Positions 24,112 through 32,580 of a stretch of 64,000 nt of DNA are shown here, piece by piece. Within the stretch, counting starts at the first letter, position 1. Each line of letters opens with the position of its first letter. This stretch comes from Phenylobacterium conjunctum. GTDB lineage: Bacteria > Pseudomonadota > Alphaproteobacteria > Caulobacterales > Caulobacteraceae. Below the pieces are notes generated by a model. It was not told the origin of the DNA and ran no database searches. It saw nothing but the letters and a program-made list of their open reading frames with translations. The stretch covers positions 86,236 to 150,235 of the forward strand of contig NZ_JBHTLQ010000003.1 in the NCBI RefSeq assembly GCF_042679085.1, given 5' to 3'. A program made the translations under genes and the position numbers.

Positions 24112-26238
24112 TTAGCCGACCACGCCATGGGCCAGGATCGCCAGCAGCAGCAGAGCCACGATATTGGTGATCTTGATCATCGGGTTCACAGCCGGGCCGG
24201 CCGTGTCCTTGTAGGGGTCGCCGACGGTGTCGCCGGTGACGGCGGCCTTGTGGGCTTCAGAGCCCTTGCCGCCGTGATGACCTTCCTCGATCAGCTTCTT
24301 GGCGTTGTCCCACGCGCCGCCGCCCGAGGTCATCGAGATGGCGACGAACAGGCCGGTGACGATCACGCCCATCAGCATGGCGCCGAGGGAAGCGAAGGCG
24401 TCAACCTTGCCGGCGATGGCCTTGATCACGAAGAACAGGACCACGGGCGAGGCGACCGGCAGCAGGCTGGGGACGATCATCTCGCGGATGGCGGCGCTGG
24501 TCAGGATGCCGACGGCGCGGCCGTATTCCGGCTTCACCTCCCCGGTCATGATGCCGGGGTTTTCCTTGAACTGGCGACGCACCTCGGCGACGACGGCCTC
24601 AGCCGCGCGGCCCACGGCGGTCATGGACATGCCGCCGAACAGGAAGGGCAGCAGGCCACCGAACAACAGGCCGACCACCACGTAGGGGTTGGACAGGTCG
24701 AAGGCGACCGAGCCCATACCGTAGAAGAACGAGCCCGGCTCGGCGTTGGCCGAGAAGAACTTCAGGTCTTCGGTGTAGGCGGCGAAGAGCACCAGGGCGC
24801 CCAGGCCGGCCGAACCGATGGCGTAGCCCTTGGTCACGGCCTTGGTGGTGTTGCCCACGGCGTCGAGGGCGTCGGTGGACACCCGGACTTCCGGCGGCAG
24901 ACCGGCCATTTCAGCGATGCCGCCGGCGTTGTCGGTGACAGGGCCGAAGGCGTCGAGGGCGACGATGAAGCCGGCCAGCGACAGCATGGCGGTCGTGGCG
25001 ATGGCGATGCCGAACAGGCCGGCGAGGCCGTAGGTCACGATGATGCCGCCGATGATCACCAAGGCCGGAGCCGCGGTGGATTCCAGCGACATGGCCAGGC
25101 CCTGGATCACGTTGGTGCCGTGACCGGAGACCGAGGCCTTGGCCACCGACTTCACCGGGCGGAAGCCCGTGCCGGTGTAGTACTCGGTGATGACCACGAT
25201 CAGGGCGGTGACCACGAGGCCGGCGAGCCCGCAATAGAACAGGCTTTGGGCGTCGTAGGTCCGCTCACCGACAGTGACGGCGGTGGGGATCAGGTTGTTG
25301 ACCACGTACCAGATGGCGCCGACGGACAGGACGCCCGTGACGATCAGGCCCTGGTAGAGCGCGCCCATGATGTTGTTGGACTTGCCCAGGCGGACGAAGA
25401 AGGTGCCGACGATGGAGGTCACGATGCAGACGCCGCAGATCGCCAGCGGCAGCAGCATCATGCTCGCCACCGCTTCGGATTCGCGGAAGAAGATCGCGGC
25501 CAGGACCATGGTGGCGACCGTGGTCACCGCATAGGTCTCGAACAGGTCGGCGGCCATGCCGGCGCAGTCGCCGACGTTGTCGCCCACGTTGTCGGCGATG
25601 GTGGCGGCGTTGCGCGGGTCATCCTCGGGGATGCCGGCTTCGACCTTGCCCACCATGTCACCGCCGACGTCGGCGCCCTTGGTGAAGATGCCGCCGCCGA
25701 GGCGGGCGAAGATGGAGATCAGCGAGGCGCCGAAGCCGAGGCAGACGAGCGCGTCGACCACTTCACGGCTGGTGCGCTCCAGGCCCATAACATCGGTCAG
25801 GATGTAGTAGTAGCCCGCGACGCCCAGCAGGGCGAAGCCGGCGACCAGCATCCCGGTGATGGCGCCCGAACGGAACGCGAGGGACAGGCCCTTGGCCAGG
25901 CCTTCAGAGGCCGCCTGGGCGGTACGGACATTGGCGCGCACGGAGATCAGCATCCCCGCGAAGCCGGCCAGGCCCGAGAGCACCGCGCCGATGGCGAAGC
26001 CGACCGCCGCCAGCTGACCAATCAGCATGAACACGGCGACCAGGATGACCGCGCCGACGATGCCGATGGCGGTGTATTGCTTCTGAAGATAGGCCTGCGC
26101 GCCTTCCTGGATGGCGGCGGCGATTTCCTGCATTCGAGCGTTGCCGGCGGACGCACGCATCAACGATGCTGTCTGGGCGATCCCATACAGAACCGCTAGC
26201 GCACCGGCGACGATCACCAGCGTAAGCGAAAGACTCAT
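24112..26238 (-). CDS. hppA: K+-insensitive proton-translocating pyrophosphatase
   Basis: A 708-residue inner-membrane pump coupling pyrophosphate hydrolysis to H+ export, with about 16 transmembrane helices. The PPi/Mg site is 'GADVGGDMVGKVEAGIPEDDPRNAATIADNVGDNVGDCAGMAADLFETY', with a second acidic cluster 'DAFGPVTDNAGGIAEMAGL'. 'GNTTKAVTKGYAIGSAGL' has Lys where K+-dependent enzymes have Ala, marking the K+-independent class. Length is normal. It has its own long leader containing a hairpin and ends at a bidirectional terminator. Confidence 0.97.
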   Translation of the reverse strand: MSLSLTLVIVAGALAVLYGIAQTASLMRASAGNARMQEIAAAIQEGAQAYLQKQYTAIGIVGAVILVAVFMLIGQLAAVGFAIGAVLSGLAGFAGMLISVRANVRTAQAASEGLAKGLSLAFRSGAITGMLVAGFALLGVAGYYYILTDVMGLERTSREVVDALVCLGFGASLISIFARLGGGIFTKGADVGGDMVGKVEAGIPEDDPRNAATIADNVGDNVGDCAGMAADLFETYAVTTVATMVLAAIFFRESEAVASMMLLPLAICGVCIVTSIVGTFFVRLGKSNNIMGALYQGLIVTGVLSVGAIWYVVNNLIPTAVTVGERTYDAQSLFYCGLAGLVVTALIVVITEYYTGTGFRPVKSVAKASVSGHGTNVIQGLAMSLESTAAPALVIIGGIIVTYGLAGLFGIAIATTAMLSLAGFIVALDAFGPVTDNAGGIAEMAGLPPEVRVSTDALDAVGNTTKAVTKGYAIGSAGLGALVLFAAYTEDLKFFSANAEPGSFFYGMGSVAFDLSNPYVVVGLLFGGLLPFLFGGMSMTAVGRAAEAVVAEVRRQFKENPGIMTGEVKPEYGRAVGILTSAAIREMIVPSLLPVASPVVLFFVIKAIAGKVDAFASLGAMLMGVIVTGLFVAISMTSGGGAWDNAKKLIEEGHHGGKGSEAHKAAVTGDTVGDPYKDTAGPAVNPMIKITNIVALLLLAILAHGVVG

Positions 26239-26338
26239 GATTTAAGCGCCCCTTTGCGATTGCGCGGAGGGCGAGGAGGGTCGCAGCTAAGACGCACTGC
26301 GGCCGTATGTTCCCTGCCCCTGTTTGTTTCCCCTAAGC

Positions 26339-26360
26339 GGGACGCAATTTGGCGCGTCCC
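26339..26360. other. Inverted repeat in the hppA leader
   Basis: GGGACGC-AATTTGGC-GCGTCCC: perfect 7-bp arms with an 8-base loop, in the 199-base gap between the possible FliL-like gene and hppA. On the plus strand it is followed by TTATTTAA, but no gene is being terminated in that direction. On the minus strand it lies after the upstream gene and about 100 bases before hppA, so it may be a weak terminator or a leader structure. Confidence 0.35.
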
Positions 26361-26437
26361 TTATTTAAGACTGGCGAGCGTGCCAAAACCGATGCGCGGA
26401 AGCAACAGTTCTCGCGCCAAAGGCGGGCCTTACCCGA

Positions 26438-26905
26438 TCAGGGTTGGATCGCCTTGGCCGACGATGCCCCGGGCTTGGGCAGTCCGTACCGTTTTTGCGG
26501 CGTCTCACTGACGATCTCGATGGCGCGGACCGCGCCGGCCCCCGCCACCAGGGCCGCTTCACGGGCGAAAGCCTGCTGCAGGCGCGGCAGATCCAGGGTG
26601 GTGTAGTTGGTGGGATTGGTGAATGGCGTCCGATGCCCAAGCTTGACCAGGGCGTCACGGAAGAACGGCTCCTTGGTCCGCAGCTTCATCACATCGGCCT
26701 TGGGATTGAGCCGGATTCGAATGGTCAGGAACACGTAGTTCACCAGCCGCCCATTGACGACGACCGGCAGGCCGACCGGCAGCAGCTCGACGAAGTCCTG
26801 AGGCGCCTTGTCCTTCTCACCGCCCTCGGCGGCGATCGCGCTGGCCGGGGCCAGAGCCGACAGGCCCAGCGCCAGGCCGCCGGCGAGCAGAAGACGGCGT
26901 TCCAA
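26438..26905 (-). CDS. Exported protein, possibly FliL-like
   Basis: A 155-residue protein with an N-terminal signal (ERRLLLAGGLALGLSALAPASAIA, Tat-like RR). The mature region includes 'VNYVFLTIRIRLNPKADVMKLRTKEPFFRDALVKLGHRTPFTNP' and '...LDLPRLQQAFAREA', ending with 'AIEIVSETPQKRYGLPKP'. The order of a strand giving a full-length folded domain with 'EP.FRDALV..L' and a late 'IEIVSE' strand resembles the FliL/SPFH-like periplasmic domain, but similarity is weak. The gene starts (TTG) four bases after cheW stops, so a chemotaxis/motility role is plausible by context. Confidence 0.6.
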   Translation of the reverse strand: MERRLLLAGGLALGLSALAPASAIAAEGGEKDKAPQDFVELLPVGLPVVVNGRLVNYVFLTIRIRLNPKADVMKLRTKEPFFRDALVKLGHRTPFTNPTNYTTLDLPRLQQAFAREAALVAGAGAVRAIEIVSETPQKRYGLPKPGASSAKAIQP

Positions 26906-26909
26906 GGGC

Positions 26910-27365
26910 CTAGGCCGCCGCGACCGCCAGGGCGGCGTCCGGCAAAAGGGCGTAAGGGTCGACCACGCTCACCAGACGGCCGCCCAGGGACAGGATCGAG
27001 CTGACCAGGCCGATCACCGCCGGATCGCTCAGCGACGGCGGCGCCTGGAGTTCCGAACGCGAGATCTTGAACGTCTCCTGCACCGCCTCGACCAGCAGGC
27101 CGGCCTGACGGTCCCCCAACTGCATGACGATGATGACGTGGCGGCTGGAGGGCTCAGTCAGGCCCTGGTCCAGCCGGGCTTTCAGGTCGACGACCGGCAT
27201 GATGACGCCGCGCAGGTTGATCACCCCGCGCACTTCCGGCGGCGACATCGGCAAAGGCGTCGCCGGGGTCCAGCCGCGGATCTCGCGGATCACCGAAACA
27301 TCCAGGCAGAAGGCCTGGCCGTTCACGAGGAACGAGATCATTTCGAGCAGATTTTCGTCCGACAT
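26910..27365 (-). CDS. cheW: Chemotaxis scaffold protein CheW
   Basis: A 151-residue single CheW (SH3-like) domain protein linking chemoreceptors to CheA. 'MISFLVNGQAFCLDVSVIREIRGWTPATPLPMSPPEVRGVINLRGVIMPVVDLKARL' and 'VIIVMQLGDRQAGLLVEAVQETFKI' are typical, including the 'RG..NLRG...PV.DL' receptor-binding turn. It is not next to other che genes in this window; the following gene is the exported, possibly FliL-like protein. ATG start. Confidence 0.94.
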   Translation of the reverse strand: MSDENLLEMISFLVNGQAFCLDVSVIREIRGWTPATPLPMSPPEVRGVINLRGVIMPVVDLKARLDQGLTEPSSRHVIIVMQLGDRQAGLLVEAVQETFKISRSELQAPPSLSDPAVIGLVSSILSLGGRLVSVVDPYALLPDAALAVAAA

Positions 27366-27467
27366 GGTTCCGATCCAGAGAGGCTTTGATTCGTAGCCTC
27401 CAGGATCGTGGTGAGCGTTTCGTTAAGCCCTGGTCGCTGCAACACCCGCTCCGGGGAGTCCGCGCGC

Positions 27468-28421
27468 TCACGCGTGCCGCCAGCCCCCTGGGCCAGGGTC
27501 GAGCCGGGCTCCGGCGAAGCGGACCTCGACGCCCTCCCCGGCCACGACCTCGCCGATCACGGGCAGGCCCAGCGCCTGGGCGGCGGCAGGCGGCGCGGTC
27601 AGGACAAGCTCATAGTCGTCGCCCCCGGTCGCCAGCCTGAGTCGCGCGCCGGCGGGATCGGCCTGGGTGGCGAGCCAGGCGGCGGCGGCGTCCGAGATCG
27701 GCATGCGGTCCAGGTCCAGGCGCAGGCCGACCTTGCTGGCGCGGGCGATATGGCCCGCGTCGGCGATCAGTCCGTCTGAGACGTCTGCGGCGCTGGTCGC
27801 CAGGCGGCGCAAAGGCTCGCGCAGGTCCAGCCGCGGGTTCGGCAGGCGGTGATCGGCGCCCAGCCAGCGCCGGTCCAATTGACCGGCGGCGACGCCCCAG
27901 TCGAGCCAGCCGTCGCCGATCGCGCCGCTGACCATGACCAGGTCCCCCACCTGCGCGCCGGCCCGCCGGACCATCGCCCCGGACGGCGTCCAGCCCAGCA
28001 GGGTCATGGAGAGGGTCAGCGGTCCTTTGATTGAAACGGTGTCGCCGCCCAACAGACAGAGGTTGAAGGCCTCGCCATCGGCCCGCAGCCCCTCGGCGAA
28101 GGCTTCGCGCTGCGCCCAGCCGAAATCGGCTGGCCAGGCGGTCATCAGGAAATAGCCGTAAGGCTCGGCGCCCTTGGCCGCGAGGTCCGAGAGATTGGCG
28201 CGCAGCAGCCGCTGGGCGGTGCGGCCAGGCGGCTCGCCAGGCTGGAAGTGGACGCCCGCCACCAGGGCGTCCTTGGTGACCACGAGGTCGAAGCCCGGCC
28301 GTGACGGGATGACTGCGGCGTCGTCCAGCAGGTCCAGGGCCTCGGGCGCGCCGCGGGTCAGGGGGCGGAAGAGCCGGGCGATCTGCCCGAACTCATCCGG
28401 CGGGGACTCAGCTCCGGACAT
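27468..28421 (-). CDS. thiL: Thiamine-monophosphate kinase
   Basis: A 317-residue enzyme phosphorylating thiamine monophosphate to the active diphosphate. 'DLLDDAAVI', 'LVVTKDALVAGVHF', 'LRANLSDLAAKGAEPYGYFLMTAWP', 'LLGGDTVS' and 'SDGLIADAGHIARAS' match the PurM-like ThiL fold; the opening DDAA and 'SDLAAKGA' are ATP/Mg-binding signatures. It overlaps nusB by 14 bases, the common alphaproteobacterial arrangement ribH-nusB-thiL. Confidence 0.96.
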   Translation of the reverse strand: MSGAESPPDEFGQIARLFRPLTRGAPEALDLLDDAAVIPSRPGFDLVVTKDALVAGVHFQPGEPPGRTAQRLLRANLSDLAAKGAEPYGYFLMTAWPADFGWAQREAFAEGLRADGEAFNLCLLGGDTVSIKGPLTLSMTLLGWTPSGAMVRRAGAQVGDLVMVSGAIGDGWLDWGVAAGQLDRRWLGADHRLPNPRLDLREPLRRLATSAADVSDGLIADAGHIARASKVGLRLDLDRMPISDAAAAWLATQADPAGARLRLATGGDDYELVLTAPPAAAQALGLPVIGEVVAGEGVEVRFAGARLDPGPGGWRHA

Positions 28422-28866
28422 CCTGGGCGACGCCGTCCAGGGCGCCGTTCACGAAGCCGGGCTCAGGCCCTTCGAAGAAGGACTTGGCCAGTTCCACATA
28501 CTCGTCGATCACCACCTCGACCGGCACGTCGTCGCGGCGGGCCAGTTCGAAGGCGCCCGCCCGCAGGATGGCGCGGACGGTGGAGTCCAGCCGCTCCAGC
28601 CGCCAACCGGTGGCCAGGCGCTTGACGATGGCGGAGTCGATTTCTCGCTGGGTGGACACGACGCCGCGCACCAGGTCGGCGAAGAAGGCCTCGTCAGCGG
28701 CGGCGAGCGGTGCGCTCTCCTCGCCCTCGAGCCCGCGATCAAAGCGGTGCTCGGAGAACTCCCGGATCACCGCCTCGACGCCGACCCCGGAGACTTCCAT
28801 CTGGTACAGGGCCTGGACCGCGGCCAGCCGGGCGACGGAGCGGGCCTGTTTCGGACGGCCGCTCAT
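28408..28866 (-). CDS. nusB: Transcription antitermination factor NusB
   Basis: A 152-residue all-helical RNA-binding protein acting with NusE (S10) in rRNA antitermination. 'ARLAAVQALYQMEVSG', 'FFADLVRGVVSTQREIDSAI', 'LDSTVRAILRAGAFELARRDDVPVEVVIDEYVELAKSF' and the C-terminal 'FVNGALDGVAQD' are the family landmarks. The ATG overlaps the ribH stop (4 bases) and its 3' end overlaps thiL. Confidence 0.96.
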   Translation of the reverse strand: MSGRPKQARSVARLAAVQALYQMEVSGVGVEAVIREFSEHRFDRGLEGEESAPLAAADEAFFADLVRGVVSTQREIDSAIVKRLATGWRLERLDSTVRAILRAGAFELARRDDVPVEVVIDEYVELAKSFFEGPEPGFVNGALDGVAQDVRS

Positions 28867-29330
28867 CGACCCTGACCGGCGAACTGGCGCTTCAGCGCGA
28901 TCATTTCAAGGGCCGCACGCGCCGCGCCGCCCCCCTTGTCGCCCTGGCTGGCCCGCGCACGGGCCCAGGCCTGATCCTCGTCCTCGACGGTCAGGATGCC
29001 GTTGCCGACGCACAGGCGCTTGCTCACCGCCAGGTCCATCAGGCCGCGGGCGCTCTCATTCGAGACGATCTCGAAGTGATAGGTCTCGCCACGGATCACC
29101 GTGCCCAGGGCCACATAGCCGTCATAGGCGACGCCGGCCGGGCCATTGCCGGCCTCGTCAGCCATGGCGATGGCGCCGGGGATCTCCAGCGCGCCCGGGA
29201 CGCTGACCACGTCATAGGTCGCGCCATGGGCGGTGATGACGTCGGTGGCGGCCTTCAACAGCTCGTCGGCCAGGTCGGAATAGAAGCGCGCCTCGACCAC
29301 GAGGATGCGGATCTTGTCGTCTTGCATCAT
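28863..29330 (-). CDS. ribH: 6,7-dimethyl-8-ribityllumazine synthase
   Basis: A 155-residue enzyme condensing 5-amino-6-ribitylaminouracil with 3,4-dihydroxy-2-butanone 4-phosphate, the penultimate step to riboflavin. 'RILVVEARFYSDLADELLKAA', 'VSVPGALEIPGAIAMA', 'YVALGTVIRGETYHFEIVSNESARGLMDLAV' and 'VGNGILTVEDEDQAWARA' are diagnostic (GTVIRGET.HF). Two tandem ATG codons open the gene. It follows ribE by only 24 bases; ribBA, which usually lies between them in relatives, is missing. Confidence 0.97.
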   Translation of the reverse strand: MMQDDKIRILVVEARFYSDLADELLKAATDVITAHGATYDVVSVPGALEIPGAIAMADEAGNGPAGVAYDGYVALGTVIRGETYHFEIVSNESARGLMDLAVSKRLCVGNGILTVEDEDQAWARARASQGDKGGGAARAALEMIALKRQFAGQGR

Positions 29331-29354
29331 AAGGTTCCTGTTCGAGCGGACCCT

Positions 29355-29945
29355 TTAGGCCGTTTCGCGCCAGCGGGCGAGATACCGCGCCAGCATGTCG
29401 ATCTCCAGATTGACCCGCGCGCCGGGCTTCAGCGTCCCGAGCGTCGTCACCTCCCAGGTGTGGGGGATCAGATTGACGCCGAAGACGTCGTCCTCGACCT
29501 CGTTCACGGTCAGGGACACGCCCTCTACCGTGATCGAGCCCTTGGGCGCGATAAAGCGATGCAGCGGGCGGGGAACGCGGACGCGAACCCGGTGCGAGCC
29601 GCCCTCGCTCTCGATGGACAGCACCTCACCGACGCCGTCCACGTGGCCGGAGACGATGTGACCGCCCAGTTCGTCGCCCACCTTGGCGGCGCGTTCCAGA
29701 TTGACCGGCCGGCCTTCCGTCCAGTCAGACAGGGTGGTCAGGCCCAGGGTCTCGCCGGAGACCTCGACGGCGAACCACCCCTCCCCCTTCTCCACCACGG
29801 TCAGGCAGCAGCCGGCGTGAGAGATGGAGGCGCCGATATCGACGGTGGAGAGATCGAATTTGGTCTCGATCTCAAACCTGCGGTCGCGGTTGGTGTCGCG
29901 GACGGCGCGGACGCGGCCCACATCGGTGACAATGCCGGTGAACAT
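29355..29945 (-). CDS. ribE: Riboflavin synthase, alpha chain
   Basis: A 196-residue enzyme dismutating two lumazines to riboflavin. Two tandem homologous barrels are visible: 'MFTGIVTDVGRVRAV' with 'GASISHAGCCLTVVEKGEGWFAVEVSGETLGLTTL', then 'HIVSGHVDGVGEVLSIESEGG' with 'GSITVEGVSLTVNEVEDDVFGVNLIPHTWEVTTLG'. It is called ribC or ribE in different species. It starts directly after ribD in the leftward operon. Confidence 0.97.
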   Translation of the reverse strand: MFTGIVTDVGRVRAVRDTNRDRRFEIETKFDLSTVDIGASISHAGCCLTVVEKGEGWFAVEVSGETLGLTTLSDWTEGRPVNLERAAKVGDELGGHIVSGHVDGVGEVLSIESEGGSHRVRVRVPRPLHRFIAPKGSITVEGVSLTVNEVEDDVFGVNLIPHTWEVTTLGTLKPGARVNLEIDMLARYLARWRETA

Positions 29946-30593
29946 TCAGATCCTCTCGTAACGTTCCCACAGGTCGGAGCCGACCTCGCGGACGTCAACC
30001 CGTTTCAGGCGGGGCGCATCGGAAAGCGCGGACAGGGCCAGGTCGCCGATCCCCGGCCGCCCCTCGGCGCCGATGACCATCGACGCGCGGAACCATTCCA
30101 CCGCATCGACCAGCCCGGCTTGCAGAAAGCTCGCCGCGACCTGGCCGCCGCCTTCAATGAAGACGCGGTTCAGACCCACGCCCGCCAGGGCTTCCAGGGC
30201 CGCACGAGGCGACGGACGCCCCTGGTCCGCCGCCTGCAATACGCGGACCCCTAGATCCAGCAAGTCGGCGCGGGGGGGCGAGCCGCAGACGACATAGGTC
30301 GCAATGTCCCCGGCCGTGCGCGCAAGCTTGGCGGTCACAGGCAAGCGTTGGTGGCTGTCCAGCACGACGCGCGCAGGCTGAGCCCCGTCATATCCGTCCA
30401 GCCGCACCGTCAGTTCCGGATCATCGGCCAGCGCCGTCTCGACGCCCACCAGCACCGCGTTATGTTCGGCGCGCAACCGATGCACGGCCTGGCGCGCCTC
30501 TGGACCGGTGATCCAGCGGCTTTCCCCACTCGCCGTGGCGATGCGTCCGTCCAGCGTGGTGGCCAGCTTCAGGGTGACGAAGCTAGCGCTCAT
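29946..30593 (-). CDS. RibD reductase domain protein, lacking the deaminase domain
   Basis: A 215-residue protein equivalent to only the C-terminal half of RibD: 'FVTLKLATTLDGRIATASGESRWITGPEARQAVHRLRAEHNAVLVGVETALADDPELTVR' and 'VGLNRVFIEGGGQVAASFLQAGLVDAV' are the NADPH-dependent reductase hallmarks (DG.IA..G.S.WI). The N-terminal zinc deaminase (H-A-E ... PC..C) is absent: the ATG lies within the 3' end of nrdR (11-base overlap), leaving no room for it. The gene looks intact rather than decayed. The deaminase must come from elsewhere if the pathway is complete. Confidence 0.9.
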   Translation of the reverse strand: MSASFVTLKLATTLDGRIATASGESRWITGPEARQAVHRLRAEHNAVLVGVETALADDPELTVRLDGYDGAQPARVVLDSHQRLPVTAKLARTAGDIATYVVCGSPPRADLLDLGVRVLQAADQGRPSPRAALEALAGVGLNRVFIEGGGQVAASFLQAGLVDAVEWFRASMVIGAEGRPGIGDLALSALSDAPRLKRVDVREVGSDLWERYERI

Positions 30594-31071
30594 CCTCGCC
30601 GCCTTCGCTCAGGCCTTCCTCGCCCAGCCCCTCTTCGCCCAGGAAGGTGGCGAACTCGCCGGCCTCCCGGAAGTCGCGATAGACCGAGGCGTAGCGAACA
30701 TAGGCCACGTCATCGAGGGCCTTGAGCTGCTTCATCACCATCTCACCGACCGCCGAGGACGGCAGCTCGGTCTCGCCGACGCTTTCCAGCTGGCGGACGA
30801 TGGACGAGATCATCCGCTCCACCCGCTCGGGCTCGATGGGGCGCTTGCGGATGGCGATGGCGATGGAGCGCGCCAGCTTGTCCCGGTCGAAGGGCGTACG
30901 CCGTCCGGACCGCTTCAGGATGGTCAGCTCGCGCAGCTGAACGCGCTCAAAGGTGGTGAAGCGGCCGCCGCACTCCGGGCAGAGGCGGCGGCGGCGGATC
31001 GCGGCGCCGTCTTCCGACGGACGCGAGTCCTTCACCTGGCTTTCGGCGTGGCCGCAGAACGGGCAGCGCAT
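30583..31071 (-). CDS. nrdR: Transcriptional repressor NrdR
   Basis: A 162-residue repressor of ribonucleotide reductase genes responding to ATP/dATP. The zinc ribbon is 'MRCPFCGHAESQVKDSRPSEDGAAIRRRRLCPECGGRFTTFERVQ' (C3-C6, C31-C34), followed by the ATP-cone 'VLKRSGRRTPFDRDKLARSI'-type segment (LTILKRSGRRTPFDRDKLARSIAIAIRKRPI). The C-terminal acidic tail is longer than usual. It lies 42 bases after glyA and overlaps the ribD-like gene. Confidence 0.97.
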   Translation of the reverse strand: MRCPFCGHAESQVKDSRPSEDGAAIRRRRLCPECGGRFTTFERVQLRELTILKRSGRRTPFDRDKLARSIAIAIRKRPIEPERVERMISSIVRQLESVGETELPSSAVGEMVMKQLKALDDVAYVRYASVYRDFREAGEFATFLGEEGLGEEGLSEGGEDER

Positions 31072-31113
31072 GATGTGGCCCCTCCCGGCCGGCCTGAACC
31101 CTAGTTTGCGGGC

Positions 31114-32403
31114 TTAGGCGTAGATGGGGAAGCGCTTGGTCAGCGCCACCACTTCCGCGCGGACCTTGGCTTCGACGGCGGAGTTGTCGCCGCCGGTGGC
31201 GACGCCATCCAGCACCTCGCCGATCCACTTGCCGACCTGGCGGAACTCTTCGGTCCCGAAGCCGCGGGTGGTGGCCGCCGGCGTGCCGACGCGCAGGCCC
31301 GAGGTCTGCATGGCCGGCAGCGGGTCGCCAGGGATCGAGTTCTTGTTGGTGGTGATGCCGGCGCGCTCCAGGGAGATCTCGGCGTCGGCGCCAGACACGC
31401 CCTTGGGCGTCAGGTCCACCAGCATCAGGTGGCTGTCAGTGCCGTTCGAGACGATCTTGAAGCCGACGCTCTGCAGGCTGTCGGCCAGGGCCCGGGCGTT
31501 CTCGACCACCTGCTTGGCGTAGGCCTTGAACTCCGGACGCAGGGCCTCGCCGAAGGCGACCGCCTTGGCCGCGATCACGTGCATCAGTGGGCCGCCCTGC
31601 AGGCCGGGGAACACCGCGGAATCGATCTTCTTGGCCAGCTTCTTGTCGTTGGTCAGGATCATGCCGCCACGCGGACCACGCAGGGTCTTGTGGGTGGTGG
31701 TGGTGACGATGTGGGCGTGCGGGAACGGGTTGGGATACTCGCCCGCCACGATCAGGCCGGCATAGTGGGCCACGTCGCACATCAGGATCGCGCCAACTTC
31801 ATCAGCGATCTCGCGGAACTTCTTGAAGTCGATGTGGCGCGAATAGGCCGACCCGCCGGCGATGATCACCTTCGGATTGTTGGCCTTGGCGACCTCATAG
31901 GCCTCGTCGTAGTCGATCAGGTGGTCCTGGGCGCGCACGCCATAGGCCACGGGCGAGAACCATTTGCCGGACTGGTTGACGCTCTTGCCGTGGGTCAGGT
32001 GACCGCCGTGGTCCAGGTTCATCCCCATGAAGGTGTCGCCCGGCTTCATGGTGACCATGAACACCGCCTGGTTCGCTTGGCTGCCGGAGTGCGGCTGGAC
32101 GTTGGCGAACTCGCAGCCGAACAGGGCCTTGGCGCGTTCGATGGCCAGCAGCTCGGCCTCGTCCACGACCTCGCAACCGCCGTAGTAGCGCTTGCCCGGA
32201 TAGCCCTCGGCGTACTTGTTGGTCAGGACCGAGCCTTGCGTCTCCAGCACCGCCTTGGAGACGATGTTCTCGGAGGCGATCAGTTCGATCTGGTCCTGCT
32301 GGCGGCGCAGCTCCCCACCCAGGATCTTCGCGATCTGCGGATCGCTTTCACCGACCGGGCTGGTGAAGAAGGCGTCGACGGAGTTGGCGGCGTGGACGGT
32401 CAT
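31114..32403 (-). CDS. glyA: Serine hydroxymethyltransferase
   Basis: A 429-residue PLP enzyme interconverting serine and glycine with tetrahydrofolate. Diagnostic motifs: 'IELIASENIVSKAVLETQGSVLTNKYAEGYPGKRYYGGCEVVDEAE', 'NVQPHSGSQANQAVFM', 'ILMCDVAHYAGLIVAGEYPNP', 'VTTTTHKTLRGPRGGMIL' (PLP Lys) and 'GTDSHLMLVDLTPKGVSGADAE'. It is the first gene of glyA-nrdR-ribD-ribE-ribH-nusB-thiL and is divergent from mucR. Confidence 0.98.
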   Translation of the reverse strand: MTVHAANSVDAFFTSPVGESDPQIAKILGGELRRQQDQIELIASENIVSKAVLETQGSVLTNKYAEGYPGKRYYGGCEVVDEAELLAIERAKALFGCEFANVQPHSGSQANQAVFMVTMKPGDTFMGMNLDHGGHLTHGKSVNQSGKWFSPVAYGVRAQDHLIDYDEAYEVAKANNPKVIIAGGSAYSRHIDFKKFREIADEVGAILMCDVAHYAGLIVAGEYPNPFPHAHIVTTTTHKTLRGPRGGMILTNDKKLAKKIDSAVFPGLQGGPLMHVIAAKAVAFGEALRPEFKAYAKQVVENARALADSLQSVGFKIVSNGTDSHLMLVDLTPKGVSGADAEISLERAGITTNKNSIPGDPLPAMQTSGLRVGTPAATTRGFGTEEFRQVGKWIGEVLDGVATGGDNSAVEAKVRAEVVALTKRFPIYA

Positions 32404-32479
32404 GGGGGGCCTTTCGGGATTCGGGGATGAGCCCTTTGCGGGCGCTCTTTAGCGCCATCGGCGCGTGGAACAAACTTCG

Positions 32480-32517
32480 GAACCGGTTCGGACGTGGAAA
32501 CGTTCTGCTCGAACCGG
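32480..32517. promoter_or_regulatory. Repeated GAACCGG/CCGGTTC dyads in the glyA/mucR divergent region
   Basis: A perfect 10-base palindrome GAACCGGTTC (32480-32489) is followed by another GAACCGG at 32511-32517. CCGGTTCG (32483-32490) and CGAACCGG (32510-32517) form an 8-bp inverted repeat with 19 bases between arms. It lies between the two divergent start codons and could be a shared operator. Confidence 0.35.
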
Positions 32518-32580
32518 AGGGGCGCGAGCGGAACCGCGGCGATCCACGCCGGCCTTTGGTTGTGAAAACAGGGGCGTCTT

